The translations under genes and the position numbers were made by a program. Positions 48,201 to 55,647 of a stretch of 64,000 nucleotides of DNA are shown here, piece by piece; position 1 is the stretch's first letter; each line of letters starts with the position of its first letter. Source of the DNA: Mycolicibacterium sp. MU0050 (GTDB lineage Bacteria; Actinomycetota; Actinomycetes; Mycobacteriales; Mycobacteriaceae); NCBI RefSeq assembly GCF_963378085.1, contig NZ_OY726395.1, positions 4,092,001 through 4,156,000 of the forward strand, given 5' to 3'. The notes beneath the pieces were generated by a model, which did no database searches, was not told the origin of the DNA, and saw only the letters and a list, made by a program, of their open reading frames with translations.

Positions 48201-48578
48201 GCCGTGCACGCCGAGCCGACTCATGTCCCGATAGCCTTGGCGGGCACATATTTTGCGCTGTCGGACCATTTAGGAATCGACCAGCTGCTGCACTCCATAT
48301 CGGCCTTGCCGCGCGAGGACCGCTGGCATGCGCAAGCCAGGCTGGCGCTGCGGGAAGACCTCTATCAATCGCTGAAGACACTCACGCTCGACGTCGTGAG
48401 ATCTAACCAGCACGGCCAGCCTTGGGATCACATCCGGGCTTGGGAAACGCGCAACCGGTCGAGTTTGGAACGGTCTCAGCGCGCGCTGGCTCGGTTGCAG
48501 GCCGACGCCCCGAACAACCTGGCCGCGCTCTCCGTTGCCGCGACGCATATCAGGAGGATGACAACCGCTTCGGATTGA
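45273..48578 (+). CDS. Shortened NAD-specific glutamate dehydrogenase
   Basis: The 1101-residue protein matches the catalytic and C-terminal parts of the large bacterial NAD-GDH. Visible are RGGVRWSDRVDDYRTEVLG, then AQTVKNAVIVPVGAKG (about 300-335), GIGDMSGDVFGNG (about 473) and NGGVGTYIKAS (about 589). The usual L_180 enzyme, as Rv2476c, has about 1,600 residues; this one lacks much of the N-terminal ACT-like region, so it is a separate short class. It deaminates glutamate to 2-oxoglutarate and ammonium, serving catabolism. ATG 45273 is used (GTG 45264 is too close to the ribosome site). It probably forms an operon with the aminotransferase. Confidence 0.92.
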   Translation: MDTAAATQEQRQSQALREHSPCVPSAPSVRGDEVRFLLAEHHNDDAVATGRIVVEAEEPVPLRRILPLLESLDIEALEEHAVVSTRTDGTRWYSYEFTVVPGVTAREALFDPNNAAVITDAFHAMWSGLADADDFNSLILAAGLSWQQVAVLRALGRYLGQTRLPYAQNRIQKILLDHLAATQALIELFNARFSNPDLAHDDPARLARIGVAQEQVDQQIKQVVSLDADRTLRAYALVIQALIRTNAFTENVLTESRPWLAFKLLPRGIEELPHPRPKFEIFVHSTTIEGVHMRFGSVARGGVRWSDRVDDYRTEVLGLTKAQTVKNAVIVPVGAKGVFVLKPLPRQLVGSGPSGIEAGKVGYRQFISGLLDLTDNVNHDGETVPPTDVVCHDAPDPYLVVAADKGTAKFSDIANDIAMERGFWLGDAFASGGSTGYDHKALGITARGAWISASEHLRELGIDVTRDDFTAVGIGDMSGDVFGNGMLRSSRLGLVAAFDHRHIFCDPTPERAAAFTERQRLYHLNASSWDDYDKALISAGGGVWSRDRKTIPVSPQMRSALGMPDDVDAVTPDALIRAILCAPVDLLWNGGVGTYIKASSEQNSEIGDKFNDLVRVSAADVRARCITEGGNLGVSPQGRIEFARCGGLIISDAIDNAAGVDCSDREVNIKIVLNSLPNGALSQQRRIELLASMTDEVSSLVLDNNRDHIAVLGCARYDADRFVRVHADMVSDLEARRGLRRDLENLPTPDQFDDLEAEGKGLSSPQLATLLAHVKLDLKHELNNGVLFDDDYFAPMLLDYFPSQLRETFGATVHNHPLRREIITTVAVNRLVSLGGLTFAYRLSDDSGATAEDVIRAFCIAADVFDIVRLISAIRSAGLSTRLTHELSVEARRLLDRAARWLLNQRHQPLDIVGEVARFTPIVTGLRPRIGELLQGREADAVAASISKYQLHGVPNDIARTLAESLYWFSTLDIADAVHAEPTHVPIALAGTYFALSDHLGIDQLLHSISALPREDRWHAQARLALREDLYQSLKTLTLDVVRSNQHGQPWDHIRAWETRNRSSLERSQRALARLQADAPNNLAALSVAATHIRRMTTASD

Positions 48579-48772
48579 ACTGGCCCGGCCACGGCGACTC
48601 AAGCGACATAGTGTCGTCATTCTTGGGCTATCGGTGACACTTTGCAGCTACGACGTCCCGCCGGGTTGACAAAACTAACTGTTCAACGGGGAATGGGAAC
48701 ACCCGGGTCCGCTCACCGCGGGAACGTGGTCGCTCTGCCCCTGCGCAACGAACACCACGGGTTGAGGACACA

Positions 48773-49057
48773 ATGAGACAACGGTCTGACTCCTGGCATT
48801 GGCAACTTGACGCTGCCTGCCTCGCACACGATAGGGCACTGTTCTTCCACCCCGAGGGCGAGCGAGGGCCTCGTCGTCGCTCCAGGCAACTCATGGCCAA
48901 GGCGGTGTGCGAGCAATGTCCCGTGCAACCTCAGTGTCGGGATCACGCCATGGCGTTTCCAGAGCATTTCGGGACTTGGGGCGGGCTCACAGAAGAGGAC
49001 CGAGACCGACTTCGCAAGGCGCGGCCACCGTTCGGTCGCCGCACCCAGCGGGCCTAA
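48773..49057 (+). CDS. WhiB-family iron-sulfur regulator (first)
   Basis: The 94-residue protein has the four WhiB cysteines (C16, C46, C49, C55; AVCEQCPVQPQC) for a [4Fe-4S] cluster, the turn GTWGGL and a basic C-terminal tail (FGRRTQR) for DNA contact. FFHPEGERG and the spacing resemble WhiB3, a redox regulator. It lies 194 bases after NAD-GDH and may have its own promoter; a TTGACA element is at 48666-48671. A very similar WhiB occurs at 61739-62059. It converges on the second pucR. Confidence 0.9.
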   Translation: MRQRSDSWHWQLDAACLAHDRALFFHPEGERGPRRRSRQLMAKAVCEQCPVQPQCRDHAMAFPEHFGTWGGLTEEDRDRLRKARPPFGRRTQRA

Positions 49058-49099
49058 CAGTCGCCTAACAGACCGCCCCGGAACGCAGAACCCCGGGAA

Positions 49100-50245
49100 C
49101 TACGCGGGGTCGGCCGATTCGATGGTGCCCATGTTGCCCGCCGCCCAAATCGCAATTCTGAACTTGACCCTGTCGTTTTCGTCCAGCGGGTTGGCGCCCG
49201 TCAGTTCGGCCACCTTGGCCAGTCGATTACGCAACGTATTCACATGCACGTACAACTTCGCAGCCGCTGTGCTGATGTCGCTCCCCGGACGGAGGAATAC
49301 TTGTAACGACGCCAGCAGATCGGTGCTGGACCGTGCGTCGTACTCCACCAGCGGAACAATCAGGCGGTGGATGAACGGAACAAGGCGCACTTTGGGGACC
49401 GCGGCCAGCAATCCCTCCAGCGTCGCAACGTCCTCGATGCGCACGACCTGTCGACGACGGACCCCTTCGCGCAGCGCCTCCAGCGCCTCCGGGATGGCGT
49501 GGGCCATCGCTTGAGCGTTCTCGGCGACAGCGACACCGCAGACCAGGTGCGAATCTGCAAGAGCAGAGCTGAACTCGGCACCACCGGCACACAGCGCCAA
49601 GATTCGATCCTCGAGGACTGCCACCGCACCGGCGTACTCATCCACCAGCCGATGGACCTCCTTGTGCAGTTCCACGGGGAAGGCACAGACCAGCACGCTC
49701 GAGCCCGCCAACCCGTAACCTGTGAGCGCGTTCTCGATCGGTCCCACGCCTAGCGTGCCCGCCACGAACCACCGCAACAACGCACCCAGCTCCCGCTCCC
49801 GGGCGTCAACCGTGCGTTCGGTGATACGTCGGTCATCTATCCAGTCCACGACGCGCCGAAACGGCACACCGGGCGCCAAGGTCAACAGCGGAAGGCCCTG
49901 CGTACGGCACTCCTTGACCAACTCGACAGGAGCTTCCACGAGCAGATCGCCGAGACCGACCAGCAACGCCGTGACGCGGTTCTTGACCAGATCAGCCACA
50001 TACCGGTGGACTACATCAGCCGGTTTGTTGTAGATCGGAACACCCACGCTGACAACCAGTTCCTCCCCTCGCAGGTAGTTCGAGGGGTCGAAAAGCTCAG
50101 TCGGGTAGACGTACCTGATCACTCCCGACGAACCGGCCGGGGCGGTCACCGCACTGACCCGCAGGTCCGGCTCGGCCAGCAGGTCGGCGAGGGTCACCGT
50201 GCCATCGTGCGGCCCGGCTCCGGAAGAGCCTGGCTGCCTATGCAT
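49100..50245 (-). CDS. PucR-family transcriptional regulator (second)
   Basis: The 381-residue PucR protein has an N-terminal ligand domain (TLADLLAEPDLRV to about 140) and the C-terminal HTH_30 helix-turn-helix (VFLRPGSDISTAAAKLYVHV, then NTLRNRLAKVAELTG). It is shorter than the first PucR in the window and not a close copy. It is the last gene of the Rieske/ureohydrolase operon, 68 bases after the reductase, and is a likely regulator of that operon. ATG 50245 is chosen over TTG 50257. Confidence 0.88.
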   Translation of the reverse strand: MHRQPGSSGAGPHDGTVTLADLLAEPDLRVSAVTAPAGSSGVIRYVYPTELFDPSNYLRGEELVVSVGVPIYNKPADVVHRYVADLVKNRVTALLVGLGDLLVEAPVELVKECRTQGLPLLTLAPGVPFRRVVDWIDDRRITERTVDARERELGALLRWFVAGTLGVGPIENALTGYGLAGSSVLVCAFPVELHKEVHRLVDEYAGAVAVLEDRILALCAGGAEFSSALADSHLVCGVAVAENAQAMAHAIPEALEALREGVRRRQVVRIEDVATLEGLLAAVPKVRLVPFIHRLIVPLVEYDARSSTDLLASLQVFLRPGSDISTAAAKLYVHVNTLRNRLAKVAELTGANPLDENDRVKFRIAIWAAGNMGTIESADPA

Positions 50246-50313
50246 TACGGCTCGCAACGTCGAGACAGCGCTGATTCCTGACCGAAGCCATCGAGGGTCA
50301 CCACCAGAACATA

Positions 50314-51270
50314 CTAGAGATCCAACCGCAGTCTAGATCCCGCCTTGGCCCGTGACACGCAGATCATCATGGTCTGATTCGCGGCACGTTCGGCATCCGT
50401 GAGCAGCTCGTCGCGGTGGTCGACCTCGCCCCCGAGCACCTTGGTTTCGCAGGTGCCGCAGAAACCACTGGTGCACGAGAACGGTGTATCCGGTGCAGCT
50501 TCGAGGACGGCGTCTAGCACCGATCTGTCGTTGCTGACTTTGACCGTGATCCCGGTACGGACAAGTTCCACCTCGAAGTCATCCGCTTCGCCGTCCGAGA
50601 CCGACGATGCCTGCTCGGCGCCGCTGAACCGCTCGATGTGGACCGAGATATCCGGACGTTCTTGACCGAGTTGGGTCACCGCCGAAAGCATCGCCGGCGG
50701 TCCGCAGGAATACATCTGCGTGCCAGGCGGACTTGCTGCGATCGCGGCCGCAAAATCGGGCAGCCCGTCGGTGTCCTGCGCAACCAGTTGCAGGTCGATG
50801 TCGTCCAGTCGGCGTAGCCGCTCGACGAAGGCCATCGCCGACCGGGAACGGGCTCCGTACACGACCCGAACCGAGGCCGGCGGTGGATTGCGGACCGACA
50901 CCTCGTCGAGCATCGCCAGGATCGGTGTGATGCCTATCCCTCCCGCAGTGAACAGGTAATGCTCGGCGGGGACCAGGCCGAAGTCGTTACGGGGTTGCCC
51001 GACCTCGACGATGTCCCCGACGCGCAGACGGTCGTGGATCTCCCGCGATCCGCCGCGACCGCGGTCGACCCGCAGGACGGCCACCGTGTAGGTGTGGCGG
51101 TCGTCCTGCGGGCCGCACAGCGAGTACTGTCGAACGAGACCGGACGGCAGCGTCACCGGTACGTGGGATCCCGCTGACCAGGTGGGAAGCTCAGTCCCGC
51201 TGGGGTCGCGCAGTACCAACGACACGATGTCGTCGGCCTCGAGCCGGAGCTGGACTAGTTGTAGCTTCAT
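50314..51270 (-). CDS. Rieske oxygenase reductase (VanB/phthalate-type)
   Basis: The 318-residue protein combines three domains: an FMN-binding domain (RQYSLCGP, about 50-57), an NAD domain (TAGGIGITPILAM and SCGPPAML) and a C-terminal plant-type [2Fe-2S] ferredoxin domain (CTSGFCGTC, with the fourth cysteine in MICVS). It would pass electrons from NADH to the adjacent Rieske oxygenase, completing a two-component class IA-type system. The gene starts 44 bases after the oxygenase stop. Confidence 0.93.
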   Translation of the reverse strand: MKLQLVQLRLEADDIVSLVLRDPSGTELPTWSAGSHVPVTLPSGLVRQYSLCGPQDDRHTYTVAVLRVDRGRGGSREIHDRLRVGDIVEVGQPRNDFGLVPAEHYLFTAGGIGITPILAMLDEVSVRNPPPASVRVVYGARSRSAMAFVERLRRLDDIDLQLVAQDTDGLPDFAAAIAASPPGTQMYSCGPPAMLSAVTQLGQERPDISVHIERFSGAEQASSVSDGEADDFEVELVRTGITVKVSNDRSVLDAVLEAAPDTPFSCTSGFCGTCETKVLGGEVDHRDELLTDAERAANQTMMICVSRAKAGSRLRLDL

Positions 51271-51314
51271 GAATCCCCAGTACTCCACAGTTTGGTGACG
51301 ACGATCAACCGAGA

Positions 51315-52355
51315 TTACGCCTGGCCGTTGACGGCGACCGGCAGCAGCCCTCGCGCCTCCAGGATGGTCTGGACGGCGTGCCTGGTCGCTCGGCGGTAGT
51401 TCAGGGCGTAGACGTCGGCAGGTGCAGACACCTCCTCTGCTTGCCCGGCCAACGGCACCTCCTTGGGATCGAGGCCCTCGAGCACCGGGGTGTCCTCGTT
51501 GAACACCGTCGTCTCGATGGCCAAGATCTCATCGACGCTGCCGCCGCGGAAATTCCGGTCTACCGCTACGCCCCAGAAAATCGTGCACTTGTCGTAGCTG
51601 ACCGGGGACGGGAAGTCGACCAGGTACCGCTTTCCGATCTCGGGACCGAAATCGTAAAGAATGGTGGCGATTCCCGGAGCGTAGGAGTGGTAGTGCATCC
51701 ACGCATCTCCCACATCGGAGAACTCCGAACCGGGAATGCTCTCGTAAAAGAATGACGCCCGGACCTCACGACCCTCGCGTTGCACATTCAGGTCAGGAAT
51801 CACGGTGGACACCTCACCCATCGAGCGGTCATGAACGAAGGGGAAGTGCGCCATGTCACGGAAGTTTTCCGTTGCCGCCATGAATCCGCATTCGGCGTGG
51901 ATCGGCTCCGCCGCGCGCCACTCGAGGTCCAAGTCTTGGATCTCGGGCGGGTGCGGTAGGTCAAACACGGGATCGCCCAGACAGGTCCAGACGTGCTCGA
52001 AACGCTCGATCACCGGATACGACTTGATCGCGGCCTTGGGCGGGATACGTCCCCCCTCGGCCAACGACGGGATGCGGCTACAGACGCCACTGGGCCCGTC
52101 GAACTGCCAACCGTGATAAGGACACTGAATGCTGTCGCCGACGACCTGGCCGTCCGCGAGATTACCCCCCCGGTGGATGCATCGGCGGTCGACAACGCGG
52201 GCTGCGCCGGACGAATCCCGGAATACCACTAGCTTCTGGTCGAGTAGTTGCGTTGCGTAAGGACCATCGTTGACGTCTTGTGATCGCGCCACCACGAACC
52301 AGACGTGCTGATAGGCCTCGCGGAGCTTCTCGGGGCTGAGAATGTTGGCGGTCAT
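51315..52355 (-). CDS. Rieske non-haem iron oxygenase, VanA-like
   Basis: The 346-residue protein has a Rieske [2Fe-2S] site (C59, H61, C78, H81; CIHRGG and CPYHGW). The mononuclear iron motif is ENFRDMAHFPFVH (D167 bridge, H170, H175). Size and type fit VanA/NdmA-like O- or N-dealkylating monooxygenases more than aromatic-ring dioxygenases, with no beta-subunit gene near. The neighbours (ureohydrolase, deacetylase, amine permease) suggest an N-substituted nitrogen compound as substrate (inference). Confidence 0.93.
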   Translation of the reverse strand: MTANILSPEKLREAYQHVWFVVARSQDVNDGPYATQLLDQKLVVFRDSSGAARVVDRRCIHRGGNLADGQVVGDSIQCPYHGWQFDGPSGVCSRIPSLAEGGRIPPKAAIKSYPVIERFEHVWTCLGDPVFDLPHPPEIQDLDLEWRAAEPIHAECGFMAATENFRDMAHFPFVHDRSMGEVSTVIPDLNVQREGREVRASFFYESIPGSEFSDVGDAWMHYHSYAPGIATILYDFGPEIGKRYLVDFPSPVSYDKCTIFWGVAVDRNFRGGSVDEILAIETTVFNEDTPVLEGLDPKEVPLAGQAEEVSAPADVYALNYRRATRHAVQTILEARGLLPVAVNGQA

Positions 52356-52366
52356 GATTGGTTCTC

Positions 52367-52388
52367 CTTCTATTCGACTTCTATTCGA
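52367..52388. repeat. 11-base tandem duplication at an operon junction
   Basis: CTTCTATTCGA occurs twice in direct tandem. It covers the stop codon of the deacetylase gene and the ribosome site of the Rieske gene (AGAAGGAG on the minus strand), so it looks like a small slippage duplication that lengthened the intergenic gap. Confidence 0.85.
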
Positions 52389-53274
52389 CCGGGCTGAAGA
52401 TCGGACGAGTCAACGTGCGGGGAAGCAACTGCTGGCGGCGAACGTGGGCTGCGATCTGCTCCATACTGGCCACCCAGACATCGTCCATCGCGCACACCTC
52501 TGCGATGAAATCGCGCAGCGCAAAGGCACGTCCGGGCCTGCCGCTCAAGAACGGGTGGTTGGTCAGTATCCAAGCGCCGCCTACCGCGCGCATGGCGTCG
52601 AGCTCGGATCGCCACAGCTCGATCGCTTTAGCCGGCGTCTCGATGAGCCCGACACCGGAGAAATCCGGGACAAAACAGTACTGTTGCCAGTCGTCGAGTG
52701 CCCAACTTACGGGCAATTCGACCAACGAGCCGGACCCTCGACCCGAACCCGCAACGGCCAGCTCGTAGGGATGATCCGAATCCATCAGTGTCGAGTCGTA
52801 GTCGAAACCGAACTCCAGCAACAACTCAGGGGTATGCCAATTCATCTCCCACATCGGCGCGCGGTACCCCCGCGGCCGGACTCCCGCCACATCGGCCAAC
52901 GCGTGCAGTCCGCGCGTCAGGATCCGCCGCTCGGTGGCTTCATCGACACCGACGAGCGATTCGTGCAGGTAGCCGTGGTGAGCGATCTCGTGACCCGCCT
53001 CGGCGATCGCTCGAATCACCGTCGGGTGCCGCTCCGCGGTGTATCCCGGTACGAAGAAGGTGGCATCCACGTTGAGCTCACCAAGGATGCCCAACAGACG
53101 CGGTACGCCGACCAACGGACCGTACGCCTGGTGCGACATCACTCCCATCCGGTCAGCGAATGCAGGATCTGTTGTCAGCAAAGGTGATTCGGCGTCGACG
53201 TCGAACGTGAATGCTACGGCGCACGACTTTCCACCCGGCCACATGATCGGTTGTGCTGCTGTTGGTTCAGTCAT
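52381..53274 (-). CDS. PuuE-like polysaccharide deacetylase-fold hydrolase
   Basis: The 297-residue NodB-homology protein has motif 1 TFDVDAES, motif 2 HEIAHHGYLHE (two metal histidines) and motif 3 RGYRAPMWE. These are features of the intracellular subgroup that includes the cofactor-free allantoinase PuuE and cyclic-imidate hydrolases, rather than secreted chitin deacetylases; no signal peptide is present. It may open a cyclic amide/ureide or remove an N-acyl group. ATG 53274 overlaps the ureohydrolase stop (ATGA). Confidence 0.85.
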   Translation of the reverse strand: MTEPTAAQPIMWPGGKSCAVAFTFDVDAESPLLTTDPAFADRMGVMSHQAYGPLVGVPRLLGILGELNVDATFFVPGYTAERHPTVIRAIAEAGHEIAHHGYLHESLVGVDEATERRILTRGLHALADVAGVRPRGYRAPMWEMNWHTPELLLEFGFDYDSTLMDSDHPYELAVAGSGRGSGSLVELPVSWALDDWQQYCFVPDFSGVGLIETPAKAIELWRSELDAMRAVGGAWILTNHPFLSGRPGRAFALRDFIAEVCAMDDVWVASMEQIAAHVRRQQLLPRTLTRPIFSPVE

Positions 53275-54233
53275 CGTTGCGCCTTTCTCGCGAATACGGA
53301 CAAGAACTCCCAAGTGACGTTGGCCGCAGCAACAGCTGTGATCTCGGCATGGTCATAGGCCGGTGATACCTCGACGACGTCGGCGCCGACGAGATTCACA
53401 TCCACCAATCCGCGGACCACTTCGAGTAGTTCTCGACTCGACATGCCGCCCGCCTCCGGCGTGCCCGTTCCGGGCGCGTGGGCGGGATCCAACACGTCGA
53501 TATCCACCGACACATATACCGGTGAATCGCCGACCCGCTCGCAAATCCGATCGATGACCCCTTGTGCCCCGAGGGAGTCGATGTCGGGGCAGGTGATGCA
53601 GGAGAATCCGAAGTTCGCGTCCTCGACTAGGTCGTTCTTGTCGTAGATCGATCCACGGACCCCGATATGCACGTTGGTGTCGAGCAGTAGACCTTCCTCA
53701 TAGGCCCGTCTGAACGGCGAACCATGAGTGATGTCAGCGCCGTAGTAACCATCCCAGGTATCCAGGTGTGCGTCAAAGTGCACCAACGCCATCGGGCCGT
53801 GCACCGAGGCGGCGGCCCGCAGGGACGGTAACGCCACCGAGTGGTCGCCGCCCAGGATCACTGCTTTGGTCCCCTTCGCGAGGAGCGCAGCCAGATCTTC
53901 TGCGACCTCGTCGACGGCGGCCGCGATGTCGAACGGGTTGCACGCAATGTCCCCGGCATCCGCGAACTGACACACCTCGAAGGGTTTGACGTCGAGCGCC
54001 GGGTTATACCCGCGAGTCAGCCGGGAGCCCTGCCGAATCGCATTGGGGCCGAACCTTGCTCCCGGACGATAGGTGACCGCGCTGTCGAACGGCACACCAA
54101 TCACCACGACGTCAGCATGCTCGACATCCTCGAGCCGGGGCAGTCGAGCAAACGTAGTCCAGCCCGCGTACCGTGGTTGCACCTGTGGGTCCACCGCCCC
54201 GACGATGCGGTTTGCTGCGTTATGTTCCTTCAT
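53271..54233 (-). CDS. Agmatinase/arginase-family ureohydrolase
   Basis: The 320-residue enzyme has all Mn-type ligands: GGDHS (H131), DAHLD (D154, H156, D158) and SVDIDVLDPAHAPGTG (D244, D246). The DAHLDTWDGYYG stretch and the following THGSPFRRAYEEGL resemble guanidinobutyrase/guanidinopropionase-type enzymes more than arginase. The expected reaction is release of urea from a guanidino group, leaving an omega-amine. ATG 54233 has a GAGAGG ribosome site. It is located between the degenerate SDR and the PuuE-like hydrolase in one operon. A guanidine- or biguanide-type substrate is also possible in this family. Confidence 0.92.
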   Translation of the reverse strand: MKEHNAANRIVGAVDPQVQPRYAGWTTFARLPRLEDVEHADVVVIGVPFDSAVTYRPGARFGPNAIRQGSRLTRGYNPALDVKPFEVCQFADAGDIACNPFDIAAAVDEVAEDLAALLAKGTKAVILGGDHSVALPSLRAAASVHGPMALVHFDAHLDTWDGYYGADITHGSPFRRAYEEGLLLDTNVHIGVRGSIYDKNDLVEDANFGFSCITCPDIDSLGAQGVIDRICERVGDSPVYVSVDIDVLDPAHAPGTGTPEAGGMSSRELLEVVRGLVDVNLVGADVVEVSPAYDHAEITAVAAANVTWEFLSVFARKAQR

Positions 54234-54247
54234 CGAAACGACCTCTC

Positions 54248-54949
54248 TCAAACACGGTTCCGGGACGATCCGCCGTCGGCGTTGACGATCTGGCCTACGG
54301 CGGCGCCTAACGAAGATCTGCTCAATATTTCGATCAACCGGGCGATTTGGGTGACAGTGCCCCGACCGGCCGGCGCTGTGGAGCCGGAGTCGGCGGCGTC
54401 GCAGATGGACCACTCAGAGTCGACACATCCGACGGCGACCGCGTTGACACCGATGCCGAATCGGCCGAAATCGCGCGTCAATGTCTTGGTGAGCGCTACG
54501 ACTCCTCCCGCAGCGGCGGCCACCGCCGACAAACCATGCCCTCCCCGATGCCAGCGGGACGTCGTCAAAACCATTCGTCCGCCCTCGCCACGCATCACCT
54601 CTGCAGTAGCTTGAGCCACCAGGAACGTGCCGGTCAACGCCGTGTCGACATGGCACCAGAATGCCTCCATCGCCAGCTCGTCCAGCGTCGCCACGAAGGG
54701 CAGCGCGTGGGCCGTGACCACGGTGTCGAGGCCTTCCATGGATTCGGCCGCTCGACGGACAGCCGCGCGCACCTGTTCGGGGTCGGTCAGCTCGGCCACG
54801 ATCGACGCCGATGCCACGGATTGGGTGCGTGGTGCGGCCTGGCACGTCCCCAGCACGCGCGCTCCGGTAGCCGAGAGAGCTGACTGCACGGCGGCCCCGA
54901 GCATGGTGTCGGTTCCGGTAACGAGAACACGTCGTCGTGGTTCGGTCAT
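54248..54949 (-). CDS. Degenerate SDR-fold protein, catalytic residues lost
   Basis: The 233-residue protein aligns by eye with short-chain dehydrogenases over its whole length (LVTGTDTMLGAAV, LTKTLTRDFGRFGIGVNAVA, VNADGG). The hallmarks are altered: TGxxxGxG reads TGTDTMLG, NNAG reads TAHA, and the YxxxK pair reads VxxxA in SAVAAAAGGVVALTK. A normal SDR reaction is therefore unlikely. It is not truncated and has a clean reading frame, so a structural or regulatory role, perhaps pairing with the intact SDR 2 bases upstream, is more likely than decay. Confidence 0.85.
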   Translation of the reverse strand: MTEPRRRVLVTGTDTMLGAAVQSALSATGARVLGTCQAAPRTQSVASASIVAELTDPEQVRAAVRRAAESMEGLDTVVTAHALPFVATLDELAMEAFWCHVDTALTGTFLVAQATAEVMRGEGGRMVLTTSRWHRGGHGLSAVAAAAGGVVALTKTLTRDFGRFGIGVNAVAVGCVDSEWSICDAADSGSTAPAGRGTVTQIARLIEILSRSSLGAAVGQIVNADGGSSRNRV

Positions 54950-54951
54950 TC

Positions 54952-55647
54952 TCAGATCACCGTTCCACTGTTGAGCGACAGCACTTCTGCGCACAGGAAG
55001 AGGTCGTCCTCAACGAGTGCATACACCAGTTCGGCGACTTCCTCCGGATGTGCAATACGTCCTGCCGGAAGAGTCGCCAAAAACTCCGGCGCTCGTTCCC
55101 ATGAATCCGCACCGAGCAACGGAGTGTCACAGGGGCCCGGCGCGACAGCGTTGACCAGCACCCCGTCCGGAGCCGCTTCCACCGCCACGCTGCGGAGCAG
55201 ACTCAGGGCCGCCCCCTTTGCGGCAGCGTAGTGGGCGTCGTTGCTACCGCCACCGATCGCCCGCTCCGAGGCGATGCCGACCACGCGTCCCGCGCCGCGT
55301 CGACGCATCTCTGGCAGGACCGCACGAATCACGTGTAGCAAGCCGCCCACGTGCACGCGAATCATGCGCTGCCAAGCCGCAAAGTCGATCTCCAACGCCG
55401 GCGCCTCTTCGTAGTGACCCGCACAAACCACGGCGGCATGGATACTGCCGCACTCCCTGCGAATACGTTCGACGGCGTCGCAGACCGACTTCTCGTCGGC
55501 AACGTCCGCGAGGGTCGACACGTCAGCGTCCGGCGCAGACTCTCGCGAGACCGATGCCACCGTCCAACCCCCGGCACGCATCCGCCTGGCGATCGCCGCG
55601 CCGATTCCACTGCCCGCACCGGTGACGACCACTGTTCGATCGGTCAT
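54952..55647 (-). CDS. Short-chain dehydrogenase/reductase (intact)
   Basis: The 231-residue classical SDR has the cofactor loop TGAGSGIG, a VCAG in place of NNAG, catalytic serine in GIASERA and the YAAAK pair. It would oxidise or reduce an alcohol/carbonyl, for example a semialdehyde from transamination (inference). ATG 55647 overlaps the permease stop (ATGA) and the gene precedes the degenerate SDR, suggesting a duplication followed by divergence or a hetero-oligomer. Confidence 0.9.
   Translation of the reverse strand: MTDRTVVVTGAGSGIGAAIARRMRAGGWTVASVSRESAPDADVSTLADVADEKSVCDAVERIRRECGSIHAAVVCAGHYEEAPALEIDFAAWQRMIRVHVGGLLHVIRAVLPEMRRRGAGRVVGIASERAIGGGSNDAHYAAAKGAALSLLRSVAVEAAPDGVLVNAVAPGPCDTPLLGADSWERAPEFLATLPAGRIAHPEEVAELVYALVEDDLFLCAEVLSLNSGTVI

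Noticed and set aside
48807-49514. Plus-strand frame covering whiB and part of pucR
   Set aside because: It is in a different frame from whiB and antisense to pucR; no motif supports it.
51315-52355. Rieske protein as an aromatic-ring dioxygenase alpha subunit
   Set aside because: It is about 100 residues short for that class, has no beta-subunit gene beside it, and its motifs fit VanA-like dealkylating monooxygenases better.
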